Assembly: GCA_013151275.1 (NCBI GenBank)
Contig: JAADIP010000151.1
Location: 41,499 to 105,498 of the forward strand
Direction: 5' to 3'
From: Calditrichota bacterium
GTDB lineage: Bacteria; Calditrichota; Calditrichia; Calditrichales; Calditrichaceae
Length of the DNA: 64,000 bases
The stretch's first letter is position 1. Every line of letters begins with the position of its first letter. Below, one piece after another: positions 1 to 9,276 of the stretch. The notes under the pieces were generated by a model. The model saw only the letters and a program-made list of their open reading frames with translations, made no database searches and was not told the DNA's origin. The position numbers were made by a program, and so were the translations under genes.

Positions 1-74
1 TAGGCAAGCTCCTGCCCCAGAACCGAAAACGCGCTCACAAAAACAAGAATCGCAATATTCAAAAATTTTAACAA
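1..74 (-). CDS. 5' end of a secreted protein (partial, runs off window)
   Basis: Minus-strand TTG start preceded by GGGAGA; reads (M)LKFLNIAILVFVSAFSVLGQELA, a signal-peptide-like N-terminus, open to the window edge. Confidence 0.5.
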   Translation of the reverse strand, partial: MLKFLNIAILVFVSAFSVLGQELA

Positions 75-93
75 AATCTGCTCTCCCTTTTTG

Positions 94-1035
94 TTACCAC
101 TGAATACTCAAACCATAGGTAACCATGGGTCTTGTTGACCAACTGTCGGGTTGAAGGCGCACCGCCTGACTGAGACGTATATTGTATTTTTTTACCGTCC
201 AGGCGGCGTCAAAGGCGCTTAAAAGGTGATTGGCGAGAACAAGACTCACCATGGTGGTAGCCATATCATAATATTCATTGCTTTTGTTGCGCATGGTACG
301 GTATAGATTAATGTTCGGGGTGAGTTTACCCAAATTTGCCGGATTTTCGTAAAAATAGGGATCGCCGTAAGTCGATGCTACGTCATCCCAGCCGACGCCA
401 AACTGATGCAGGTATTTGTAAATCATTTCGTAATATTGCTGGGTCTTGGTCATCGGCAACGAATGGGTAAATCCCAGGTCGTCCTGCATTTCGTACAATT
501 GGCTTATTAAATCCTGATTATAATATTTTTCATCGATTACGAACCGTCCCTGACTGTCTTCATAGCCGTTTAGTTCGGGTCCGTTCCACTTTCCCTCGCG
601 CAGGGCAACTTTATAGACATACGACCAGTAAACCCGTTCATCCCAATGGCGGTCGCCGAATTGCTTCATCTTTTGGTCTTCTTTATCGCCCTTGTTATTG
701 TAAACGGCGTTGGCGGTCCAAAAGCCTATTTCCAAGGCGGCAAACAGTGCGGCTTTCCAGTAAGAACCGGCGTAAGCCTCGCCCGCGCCCGGAATAAAAG
801 CCGAAAGAAACGCCGCCTTAACGCCCGATTTTTTCTTTTCAAATTCGGATGATTTTAAATCGGGTTTCTGTTGTAAATTTTCAGTATGAATAAGGGCAAA
901 TCTCTGTGCGTTCCACAACGCCGGAGATTTTTCCTTAGCGGCATCGGTCTTTTCCTGCTTTAATCCGTCGGATGCAAACAACATTGAATAATTGATGATA
1001 AGAACAAGTCCGATTATTTTTAATAGTGTTTTCAT
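94..1035 (-). CDS. DUF5683-like membrane/secreted protein
   Basis: ORF 313 aa; signal peptide; KSGVKAAFLSAFIPGAGEAYAGSYWKAALFAALEIGFW motif typical of DUF5683-type proteins. Confidence 0.6.
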   Translation of the reverse strand: MKTLLKIIGLVLIINYSMLFASDGLKQEKTDAAKEKSPALWNAQRFALIHTENLQQKPDLKSSEFEKKKSGVKAAFLSAFIPGAGEAYAGSYWKAALFAALEIGFWTANAVYNNKGDKEDQKMKQFGDRHWDERVYWSYVYKVALREGKWNGPELNGYEDSQGRFVIDEKYYNQDLISQLYEMQDDLGFTHSLPMTKTQQYYEMIYKYLHQFGVGWDDVASTYGDPYFYENPANLGKLTPNINLYRTMRNKSNEYYDMATTMVSLVLANHLLSAFDAAWTVKKYNIRLSQAVRLQPDSWSTRPMVTYGLSIQW

Positions 1036-1148
1036 GGCTCGACTCGGGTTTGGTTTAACTTTTTTTATTTTACGTTTCGTTAAGCGATTTGGATTTTTGA
1101 TTTATGAATTATGATTTATGAATCACCTCTTCATTTTACTTGTTACTT

Positions 1149-1177
1149 TTCGTTAAGCGTTAAGCAGCTTCTCCGGT
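1149..1177. repeat. 29-bp direct repeat, copy 1
   Basis: TTCGTTAAGCGTTAAGCAGCTTCTCCGGT; 26/29 identical to copy at 1336. Confidence 0.85.
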
Positions 1178-1335
1178 GTCTCGTAACCCATTTATCGCTT
1201 TTGCCGGAAGAAGGATGCCTTTGTTCTGAATTAAATATCCCCCCTTTTAATTTTCCCCCTTTTTCAAGGGGGGAACGCCGAAGGCAGGGAAATATCCTAT
1301 TTTCAAGCCACACAATCTCTCAATGTCCTGGTAAA

Positions 1336-1364
1336 TTCGTTAAGTGTTGAGCGGCTTCTCCGGT
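1336..1364. repeat. 29-bp direct repeat, copy 2
   Basis: TTCGTTAAGTGTTGAGCGGCTTCTCCGGT; 26/29 identical to copy at 1149. Confidence 0.85.
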
Positions 1365-1403
1365 CATTCGTCACCGGCTGCTGGCTGCTCGTCACGCATC
1401 ACG

Positions 1404-1482
1404 ACCTTATCACCTTATCACCTTATCACTTTGTCACTTTGTTACTTTGTTACTTTGTTACTTTGTCACTCTATCACTCATC
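1404..1482. repeat. 8-bp tandem repeat (ACYTTRTY), about 9-10 units
   Basis: Directly read: accttatc x3, actttgtc, actttgtt x3, actttgtc, actctatc, actcatc. Confidence 0.9.
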
Positions 1483-1495
1483 ACCCTTCACGCTC

Positions 1496-4400
1496 CTAAA
1501 ACAAACGTTTTGCCATTCTGCCCAGCGTGTTCAACCTTTCGCGCAAATCGAAATCGTACAACGCTCCGAAATAAAATCGCCATTCCTTCGGATAGTTGAT
1601 TAACTTTTTCCGGCTGTCATCATAATTCCTGATTTCATCCAACGGGTAAACCGCTTCGGCAAAAAAACGCGTCGGAAACAGGGAGTAAGAAAAAGTATTC
1701 AAACGCAGTTCCAATCCGATGTCTTTCTTAAAATGCCCGAGCGAAAAACGTTTGTCGCTGTATTCCCAGGCATTTCCGTAATCAAAAAACACGCCGAAGT
1801 ACAGTTTATCGAAATAAATCTGGCTGAGCAGTTTATCCATGTTGCTCCAGATCGGAAAACGATAGGAAAAGGTGGCGATCAGTTTATGCCGTCCTTCGAT
1901 GCTGAAATAGGAATAACCCTTCATCCCGATCAGTCCGCCGGCGTAAAGGTGAAAAAAACTGTCAACCTTGCGATCGATGTATCCGGCGTTAAGGCGCACG
2001 GAAAAAGTGTGGCTTTTTAGCAGGGGATTCCTGAAATACTCTTCCCAGTCCAGTTCAAACTGATTGTAAGTGAAATTGTCATAAACTTCTTTCAGACCGA
2101 TCGGACTTATGGCAAAATCTTTCAAAAAGTCGCTGCTCTCCAGATTGTAAAAGAACGAAACGTACCTGCCGCCGGAGGGCGCGATGTGTTTATTACGATC
2201 CTGATGAACCATGTCGGCAATCATTTTTAATTCCAGAGCATAGCCTTTCAAATAGGTGTAATGAAAAGTGAACGGCGGTTCCCATCGCTTTTTGATGGGA
2301 TCGTAAAGTTTTTTATTATCGATTTTGGCGTTATAGCGTCGCCACACCCCGGCAAGACTCAGTTTTAAGAATGGCTGCGGATAATACTGCAAACCGATCC
2401 GCGCTTCGGTGAGATCAAAATTGACGTCGCGGTTGTAAACAAGAGAGTATCCCCCCTGGGAGACGGAAAGCGTGTCTCCGATATTGGCGCTGGTATTGAA
2501 AACTTCCAGAAAAACACTCGGCTTAAAAATGTTCATTTGAAAATAGGCGTAAAGATCGTAATCCATGTCTTTGTTTACGGTAGCTCCGCCGATCAGATTG
2601 TATTTTCCGAGGACATCGTCCGACACCAAATAGAACCCGGGTTTAACGGTTCCGTAATCAATCATCAGGCGCGGCAAAATGTGCACCTTACCGAACATTT
2701 GCTTATAATCGCGAATTTTAATATCGTCGGGAAGCGAATTGTCAAAATCCTTTTTGGGAATGGTCGCGATATAATCGGGCTGGTAAACCGCCAGCTCGGG
2801 ATTAATCGCTTTCGGATTATCGATCCGGTAGATATGGTAGCCGAGCGAATCATAAGCGGCATAGACCAGCCGACCGCGGGCGTCCACAGAAGGCATTACC
2901 GCGCCTCCCGTTACATTGGTAAGCAGCTCCACTTTACCGGTATTTAAATTTTTGCGATAGATGTTGTAAATTCCGGTATTAGCCGAAGCGTAATAAAGAT
3001 AAGGGGTTCCCCGCGGCACAAAAGGGTACCGTTCTTCGACGGGCGTGTTTAAAAGAAAACGAAGTTCTTTTTTTGCCGGATCATATTCCGCAATATCCCT
3101 GCCGTAATCGATTGCCGTGTCAAAAATGATTGTCTTATCGTCGCCCTTCCAGCGCGGGTGGTAAATTTGCCGTCCATTATCAAAGCGCAAAACCTGTTCT
3201 ATTTTGCCGCCTTTGTATTCAACCTTGCGCCAGTCTTTTTCAGTGTCATCGGGTCGCAATTTCAGCGCGCCCGTTTCCGCATCGAAAAATACCGTTTTGT
3301 CAAATTTCTTCTTCGGGTTTTCCGGCAGATAGTAAATATTCAACTGATTCAAGCCGTTGGTTTCGGTTACAAACACCAGCTTTTTACCGTCACGGCTGAA
3401 GTCCGGATTTCTGCCGCGTAAATTTTTTGTGAGCCGGAATTCTTTTTCGGCTTTTACATCGTAAAGAAACAAATCATTGAACGCCGAGCCGTCGCCGTTG
3501 CGCTCCTGACGAGCGTAGGCAAGATATTTGCCGTCCGGCGACCAGCTTAACGAAGAACTGATTTTACGGGCAATAACTCTCTTTTTACCGCTTTGCGTGT
3601 CATAAAGAATAAGCCGGTTCTGACTAAAATAGTCTTCGCCTTTATTGGAAACATAAGCGATCAGTTTTCCGTCCGGCGACCAGACGGGGTAAAGGTTGGC
3701 TGTTCCCTCGGTTTCGACGGGTTTTCCTTTAACCAGATTCCGGCGAATGACTTCGGTTCGCTTTAAATAGGTATTCGTTAACGAATCTTTCCACGCTTTG
3801 TACAATTCATCCGCCGAATAACCGGTCGCCTTTTCCAAAACGCCTTCGAACGTCCAGTTCAGCCAGTGGGACGACAACTCGGTTATTTTCTCGAGAACAG
3901 ACTCCCCGAAACGATTTGTAAGATAATTGACAAAAGAAAAACCAAGATTGTAAGCGGATTCGTTGCCGTGGCTGCTTTTGCCGAAAACCGTCATGGAATT
4001 GTAGGTCAAAAATTGTTCGTAAAGAATGCGATCGCGAATAATCATTTCACGATTCGGATCGCGATAATCGTAACGGGCTCCTGGCGCCTGATGCTGAGCC
4101 GTGCCCTCCGCAAACCAGACGGGAATATTAATGGAGCTGATCGGGTAACTTACCAGCACGTTGGGAAAACCGCGCACCACGTCCTTGCGCCGTTCTTTTT
4201 CGTAGCCAAAAATCTGAATAAATCCGTAGGGAAACAGAAGGTTTGTTTTAATCATCTTCTGGATGGAAATCATGTGCGTGTACTCGTGGGTCACCACATC
4301 CCGCAGCCAGTTTTTGGTTCCGCGCATGATGTAATCCAAATTCGACGCCCAGATTTCGATTTTGTTATCGAAGAAAAAAGAGCCGCCGTTGGAATAATCG

Positions 4401-4669
4401 TCGGTATCCTTAATAATAAAATGGATTTTATCTTTGGGACGGTAATCGTAAAGTCCCGTAATCGTCGGATAAATTTCTTCGGCAATTTTCCCCACTAAAA
4501 GAGCCGTACGTTTTGTGCCCTGATGAAAGTGGACGACAAAATGTTCGGTTTCAAAACTCTGCCAGTGAAGCTCGGGATGATTGTATTCGATAAACTGGGC
4601 GTTTAAAGTACCCTGAAGGCTAAAAAACAAAGCGATGATAAAAAATAAAATCCGTTTTTTCAGCGCCAT
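1496..4669 (-). CDS. MA-like gluzincin peptidase with TolB/PD40 beta-propeller and outer-membrane barrel-like C-terminus
   Basis: Signal peptide; VTHEYTHM (HEXXH) followed by WFAEGTAQH; repeated SPDGKLIAYVS / SPDGKYLAYAR / SRDGKKLVFVT; C-terminal aromatic beta-barrel-like sequence. Confidence 0.75.
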   Translation of the reverse strand: MALKKRILFFIIALFFSLQGTLNAQFIEYNHPELHWQSFETEHFVVHFHQGTKRTALLVGKIAEEIYPTITGLYDYRPKDKIHFIIKDTDDYSNGGSFFFDNKIEIWASNLDYIMRGTKNWLRDVVTHEYTHMISIQKMIKTNLLFPYGFIQIFGYEKERRKDVVRGFPNVLVSYPISSINIPVWFAEGTAQHQAPGARYDYRDPNREMIIRDRILYEQFLTYNSMTVFGKSSHGNESAYNLGFSFVNYLTNRFGESVLEKITELSSHWLNWTFEGVLEKATGYSADELYKAWKDSLTNTYLKRTEVIRRNLVKGKPVETEGTANLYPVWSPDGKLIAYVSNKGEDYFSQNRLILYDTQSGKKRVIARKISSSLSWSPDGKYLAYARQERNGDGSAFNDLFLYDVKAEKEFRLTKNLRGRNPDFSRDGKKLVFVTETNGLNQLNIYYLPENPKKKFDKTVFFDAETGALKLRPDDTEKDWRKVEYKGGKIEQVLRFDNGRQIYHPRWKGDDKTIIFDTAIDYGRDIAEYDPAKKELRFLLNTPVEERYPFVPRGTPYLYYASANTGIYNIYRKNLNTGKVELLTNVTGGAVMPSVDARGRLVYAAYDSLGYHIYRIDNPKAINPELAVYQPDYIATIPKKDFDNSLPDDIKIRDYKQMFGKVHILPRLMIDYGTVKPGFYLVSDDVLGKYNLIGGATVNKDMDYDLYAYFQMNIFKPSVFLEVFNTSANIGDTLSVSQGGYSLVYNRDVNFDLTEARIGLQYYPQPFLKLSLAGVWRRYNAKIDNKKLYDPIKKRWEPPFTFHYTYLKGYALELKMIADMVHQDRNKHIAPSGGRYVSFFYNLESSDFLKDFAISPIGLKEVYDNFTYNQFELDWEEYFRNPLLKSHTFSVRLNAGYIDRKVDSFFHLYAGGLIGMKGYSYFSIEGRHKLIATFSYRFPIWSNMDKLLSQIYFDKLYFGVFFDYGNAWEYSDKRFSLGHFKKDIGLELRLNTFSYSLFPTRFFAEAVYPLDEIRNYDDSRKKLINYPKEWRFYFGALYDFDLRERLNTLGRMAKRLF

Positions 4670-4680
4670 TCCATTCCCCT

Positions 4681-7632
4681 TTAATGCACAACCATAATCT
4701 TAAACAATCGCCGTTCCGTTTTGTGAGCCGACTTTGCTTCGATCTGGCACAAATAAATTCCCGAAGCAACGTCCTTAACATTCCAGACTACTTCGTTATC
4801 CGTCTTCCCTTCGCCCGGGGCTTTAATCGTTTTTACCGCAGAGCCCGCCAAATCAAAAATACGAATGGTGACTTCCGCCGGTTCTCCCAGATAATAGCGA
4901 ATCGTCGTAAAATCGCCTTCGTTGGGATTGGGATAGTTATAAGCCCTGTTTGCCGGCAGCAGCTCTTTTGTCTGAATCACATCTTCGGAAGCGATATCCT
5001 GCACTACCGCCGCGTTATTTGTTCCGTCGTAATTCGACTGCGACCAGAACGCCTTTTGTTTTGAACCGTAATCCAATTCCCAGACATACAGCGAGCCGTT
5101 ATCCGTAATAACCGCCAACTCGATCGGTTCGTCGTCATCCCACTGCATCAAAACGGGGCTGAGATGAAGCTCTCCGCCGGTAGTCAGCGGAAAGTTTGCC
5201 AGCAATTGATTCTGCTGATTCAAACCGATCACTCCGCCTTTATCGGTAAGCACAATTAAATCTTTCGAACCGTCTCCGTCCAAATCTGCGATAAGCGGCG
5301 TTCCCAAAAGTGCGTCATCCTTGTTTAAAGCCGGAGCTAACGGAAAGTTTGTCACTAAAGTCCCGTTGATATTAAAAGCGTAAATTTTTCTTTGGCTGTT
5401 AAAGACAATGTCCAGTGTTCCGTTTCGATCCATATCTGCAAGCGCAAAATCCCCCTGCAAACGCACGGGAAGATCAAAGGCAAACGATTCTTCTGTTCCC
5501 GTCACCGAAAATCCGGAGCCCTCGTCCGATTCAGAGTTTGCGACAACAATCCGGTCTTCCGGCTCATGGGCGACAATAATGCCCAGATGTTCCACCGAAG
5601 GCAAACCGGGCGTTAACGCGGCATCGGGGAAAAACGCCAAATCTTTGTATCCTCCGAAACCCGCCCGTTTATCCGCCACCTGAATTTGATCGGCGCCCAA
5701 TCGCAAATCGTAAAGGGTATCGTTGGCGCAGGTAAAATACAGATGATCATCTTGTGCAACCGGGGTAGAAATAATTTCCGCCGGAGCGTTCCAGTTAATA
5801 ATCAACCGCGGGCTGGCGCTTTTACTTAAATTATCGGCGTCGAGAACGGTAATTCTGTTTTTAAAAGTCACGATCAATCGGTCAAAGTCCGGATCGGCGT
5901 CGATATCAGCCAGAGTTAAGGCGGCAACCGAATCGCCGTCGGAGTAATAAGTAAAAAATTCGGGCATTGAGTTTTCGTTTTTCACCAAAACAACCTCGCC
6001 TTTATCGGTTCCGATAAACAAAAAATTACCGGCATTGGTCTTGCCCTCTATTTGAGCGGTAACCTTTCCCCGAGTAATAACTTTAGCGGGAAATCCCGGC
6101 TCTGTCATCTCTTTTTCAAAAGAAAAGCGCATCACGTCGCCCGCGTTGTCGCTGAAATCGTAGAGGCGAATGTGTGAATAGGCGTGATTCCAGTTCGACA
6201 GCGTTGCCGGACGGGAAGTAGATGAAAATTCATTGGAATATAGTTCAAAATCTTTCAAATAATAGGGTCGGTTGCGGAACCAGAAATCGGCAAACCAGCC
6301 CAGCTCTTTTTGATAGCCCGGGTCCAACAGCGTGTAAATTTGTCCGATGTCCTGCGAACCGTCGGCTTCTTCGATATCGACGGCTCTCCATTCCGGATCG
6401 TCGTTAATCTTGTTTTCCGCGCCCTTTTCTCTGATCACCCTTTCGTCAATATGCCAGATTAAGATGCCAGAACCCGGCAGTCCCCAGTCGTAGTTATCCG
6501 CCTTAAGCAAAACGCCGCTTGCGCCGATCTCGATTTTGTCGGGGAAATAGGTTTTTAAAAGCTCCATATAGGTGGGTAATTGGTCGCGATTGTAAGATAA
6601 TTCCTGATAAAGGGAATCCATGTTCACTTTGGGATTGCCGCGGCATTCCAGAAGATAGTATTCGTCGTTATTGATGGGAATTTTAATCAGCGTTGGTTTG
6701 GCTGAATCGTTTTCGGGAAACAGGCGTCCGATTTCAATTCCCTTTTGGGGCTGATTAATTTCCACCGGATCATCCCAGCCCAGCAAATAACGGGAGAAGG
6801 CACCCGGCGGCGCCGGAACAAGACCGTTCATATTGAGCAAACCCGCGTCCATCAAGCCAAAACGCCCCACGCCGCTTTTTTGTTTGGAAGGGCTGAAAAG
6901 ATCGTACAATCCCAGATAGCTGCCGATATTGGAAACCAAAAATCCGGTGAGCGCTATGGCGTAGCCGTCCTGATTTTGTGTTTCCGGTAAAAGTATGCCG
7001 GAGGAGATTTTTTGTTTACCGCCGTTTACGGCAATGCCGTCAAAGGTATCGCCAAGCGTCTTTTTAAAAAACGATTCGCTGAGAAAAAGCGAAGGAATAT
7101 CCTGCGGAGTCGCGTCATAACCAAGATCGATATCGCGCCCCACGCCGGCATGAAAAACCACAACCAAATCATAAGCGCTGAAATCAATGGAATCCGAACC
7201 GGCGTCGGCTGCTTTAACGGCATCCGCGAACAGGCGGCTGATACCGCGGTTAATTTCTTCGTCCGTGGTGTTGGGGTTGTATTCTCCCATGGTCTTGTTC
7301 AACTGAAAAGCGGCGTTATCTTCCAGCGGATAGACATCCCCTTCCACAATCAAACGACCTTTTGACACCGCCCGAAAATAATTTGAAGCGGCGGCGATCT
7401 GATCCTGAAAATATTGTCTGTTGTGCGGAGCCGGATCAATGGCAAAAGAATCGGTAGTAACCGAATCGATCATAAATTTGCCGTTCCCTGTGGTCAGCGG
7501 ATTATTATCTTCTTTAAACTCAACGCGCAGGGCGCAAATTTTAATGACGTCCGGTTTTTTATCCTGCGCAAACAAAACAGCGGGCAGGAACATCAGAATT
7601 GTCCAGAATAAAATGCGTTTTTTTGCTTTCAT
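4681..7632 (-). CDS. M6-like metalloprotease-domain protein with VCBS/FG-GAP-like repeats and T9SS type A C-terminal sorting domain; catalytic motif apparently lost
   Basis: IGSYLGLYDLF...GRFGLMDAGLLN...SRYLLGW and WHIDERVI typical of M6 proteins; YNYPNPNEGDFTTIRYYL...YLCQIEAKS C-terminal sorting motif. Confidence 0.75.
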   Translation of the reverse strand: MKAKKRILFWTILMFLPAVLFAQDKKPDVIKICALRVEFKEDNNPLTTGNGKFMIDSVTTDSFAIDPAPHNRQYFQDQIAAASNYFRAVSKGRLIVEGDVYPLEDNAAFQLNKTMGEYNPNTTDEEINRGISRLFADAVKAADAGSDSIDFSAYDLVVVFHAGVGRDIDLGYDATPQDIPSLFLSESFFKKTLGDTFDGIAVNGGKQKISSGILLPETQNQDGYAIALTGFLVSNIGSYLGLYDLFSPSKQKSGVGRFGLMDAGLLNMNGLVPAPPGAFSRYLLGWDDPVEINQPQKGIEIGRLFPENDSAKPTLIKIPINNDEYYLLECRGNPKVNMDSLYQELSYNRDQLPTYMELLKTYFPDKIEIGASGVLLKADNYDWGLPGSGILIWHIDERVIREKGAENKINDDPEWRAVDIEEADGSQDIGQIYTLLDPGYQKELGWFADFWFRNRPYYLKDFELYSNEFSSTSRPATLSNWNHAYSHIRLYDFSDNAGDVMRFSFEKEMTEPGFPAKVITRGKVTAQIEGKTNAGNFLFIGTDKGEVVLVKNENSMPEFFTYYSDGDSVAALTLADIDADPDFDRLIVTFKNRITVLDADNLSKSASPRLIINWNAPAEIISTPVAQDDHLYFTCANDTLYDLRLGADQIQVADKRAGFGGYKDLAFFPDAALTPGLPSVEHLGIIVAHEPEDRIVVANSESDEGSGFSVTGTEESFAFDLPVRLQGDFALADMDRNGTLDIVFNSQRKIYAFNINGTLVTNFPLAPALNKDDALLGTPLIADLDGDGSKDLIVLTDKGGVIGLNQQNQLLANFPLTTGGELHLSPVLMQWDDDEPIELAVITDNGSLYVWELDYGSKQKAFWSQSNYDGTNNAAVVQDIASEDVIQTKELLPANRAYNYPNPNEGDFTTIRYYLGEPAEVTIRIFDLAGSAVKTIKAPGEGKTDNEVVWNVKDVASGIYLCQIEAKSAHKTERRLFKIMVVH

Positions 7633-7693
7633 GAAGGCGCTTCTTTAGTGTTTAACGGATTACTGCTGTGAGCTTAGTAAAAAACAGGAAATC

Positions 7694-7722
7694 AAAAAAG
7701 GGGAGCAGAACTCCCCCTTTTT
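7694..7722 (-). terminator. Intrinsic terminator
   Basis: aaaaaaggggagcagaactccccctttt hairpin just downstream of the 7730..8821 gene. Confidence 0.7.
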
Positions 7723-7729
7723 AAATATT

Positions 7730-8821
7730 TTAGAATTTAATCCCAAGCGAAAAACGCATGGTCTCAGCCAAAGGGTGATCTTTTGAAGCCGAGATGTAGC
7801 TAAAATCGATATTAAACAAATTGAAGCCGATTCCGCCGCCGAATGTCAGGAATTTACGATCTCCGAAGCTCGGGTCTTCATAAAAATAGCCGACGCGTAA
7901 GGCGATTAAAGACCCATAACTGTATTCGAGTCCAACCGAATGCGTAAAACGGCGTAAACGTTCGCTCAAACTGCCTTTGACCCAAACGGAATAGAAAGCG
8001 GCTTTAAAAACTCCGTCCGAAGTTCCGTCTCTATGGCGATAAACCAAAAGGCGGTTTGCATCGTAAACCACAAGAATTTTGTTAAAACCGTCGTCAAAAG
8101 CCCTGTAAGCCAAACCGAGACGTAAATTGGTCGGCAGAGGGTCCGCCTGCTTACGATCGATATAGGTAACCTTTGGACCAAAATTGGAAAGACTGATTCC
8201 GAGATTCAGACGGTTATCCAGAAAATCGTAGTCCGGCGTCCATAAAACGCCGACATCCACCGCAAAGCTGGTGGCTCTTCCGTCGCGATTTTCGGACCCG
8301 ACGCTCACATTACTCAGATTACTCTGAATAATCTTGGAGTTTATACCGATTCCCAGATTTTGTTTCAATTTTGTGGCATACGCCAAAGATATGGCGTATT
8401 CAAAGGAATCGAACGTTCCCAACTCATCGCCCGTTTCGTTTGTCCAGACATTTTTACCCAAATTGAGAAAAGTAATGCTGGCGCCGAACATGCCTATGTC
8501 TTCGACGTAAAAACGAGACGCGGCGTAATCGTAAAACAGGTCGCTAAAATTGAATTGCGGCAACCAGCGCGAGTGCATGAGCGAGATCTGGTAACGTTTA
8601 TCTACTGCCGGGTCTTCGTATTGAAAAGCCAAGCCTGCCGGATTCCAGAAAATTGCCGTAGCATCATTAACCAAAGCGGCTCCCGCTTCGCCCAAACCGC
8701 CGTTCCGAGCCCCCGGAGAAATCAAAAGGAAAGGCACGGCAGCTTCACCCTGGGCATAAAGATTCTGTCCTGTAAATGATACGAGCAAAATCCCGAAAAC
8801 CAGAATTGCTAATTTCTTCAT
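7730..8821 (-). CDS. PorV/PorQ family outer-membrane protein
   Basis: ISPGARNGGLGEAGAALVNDATAIFWNPAGLAF motif of PorV/PorQ (UPF0164-like) proteins. Confidence 0.8.
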   Translation of the reverse strand: MKKLAILVFGILLVSFTGQNLYAQGEAAVPFLLISPGARNGGLGEAGAALVNDATAIFWNPAGLAFQYEDPAVDKRYQISLMHSRWLPQFNFSDLFYDYAASRFYVEDIGMFGASITFLNLGKNVWTNETGDELGTFDSFEYAISLAYATKLKQNLGIGINSKIIQSNLSNVSVGSENRDGRATSFAVDVGVLWTPDYDFLDNRLNLGISLSNFGPKVTYIDRKQADPLPTNLRLGLAYRAFDDGFNKILVVYDANRLLVYRHRDGTSDGVFKAAFYSVWVKGSLSERLRRFTHSVGLEYSYGSLIALRVGYFYEDPSFGDRKFLTFGGGIGFNLFNIDFSYISASKDHPLAETMRFSLGIKF

Positions 8822-8843
8822 ATTTCACCTCCAAAATAAAAAA

Positions 8844-8885
8844 CCGGTTTATTTGGACAGCCTACCCTCACTTCCAAATAACCGG
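8844..8885 (-). terminator. Terminator-like hairpin plus U-tract abutting the SD of the 7730..8821 gene
   Basis: Minus strand: CCGGTTATTTGGA...TCCAAATAAACCGG TTTTTTATTTT then GGAGGTG and ATG at 8821. Confidence 0.6.
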
Positions 8886-8895
8886 CATCCCGATA

Positions 8896-8983
8896 CCTAT
8901 AGACTGTTTGTTAAAGGCAGACTGTTCCACTATTTTTTGAGCATTCACATCTCAATAATATCCTTTAACAAACAGCGTATAGG
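8896..8983. repeat. 22-bp inverted repeat with 44-bp loop
   Basis: 8896-8917 CCTATAGACTGTTTGTTAAAGG vs reverse complement of 8962-8983 CCTATACGCTGTTTGTTAAAGG (20/22). Confidence 0.85.
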
Positions 8984-9021
8984 CAATTCCCCTACTTTTT
9001 TTTACTAAATTAAAGTATTAA

Positions 9022-9050
9022 AATATAATAGTCTAAAAAGATTATGTCAA
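9022..9050 (-). promoter_or_regulatory. Sigma70-type promoter for the PorV-family gene leader
   Basis: Minus strand TTGACA (9045-9050), 17-bp spacer, TATATT (9022-9027). Confidence 0.6.
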
Positions 9051-9068
9051 GGACTTTTCGCAATCCCT

Positions 9069-9233
9069 TTAAAATTTTTCGGCTTCTTCTATCAGCATAA
9101 TCGGTATATCATCTTCAATTCGGAAGATCAGACGGCAATTATGACAAATTAACTTGTCGTCTTCCTTCTTGTATTCCAATTCGCCTTTACATTGCGGACA
9201 GGCTAAAATCTCTAATAAAGATTCGTCTAACAT
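9069..9233 (-). CDS. Trm112 family protein
   Basis: MLDESLLEILACPQCKGELEY...LICHNCRLIFRIEDDIPIML; start chosen at internal Met of the 9254 ORF. Confidence 0.85.
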   Translation of the reverse strand: MLDESLLEILACPQCKGELEYKKEDDKLICHNCRLIFRIEDDIPIMLIEEAEKF

Positions 9234-9276
9234 GTTAAAACCCCATATTTCCAATTAAACCTATTATTATCGGATT

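Noticed and set aside
1111-1350. 79-aa plus-strand ORF
   Set aside because: Lies over repeats and a C-tract palindrome; composition reflects the repeats.
1404-1482. Possible CRISPR array
   Set aside because: 8-bp contiguous tandem units with no spacers.
3866-4498. 210-aa plus-strand ORF inside the MA-peptidase gene
   Set aside because: Antisense shadow of a clearly coding minus-strand gene; no recognisable domain and basic, low-complexity composition.
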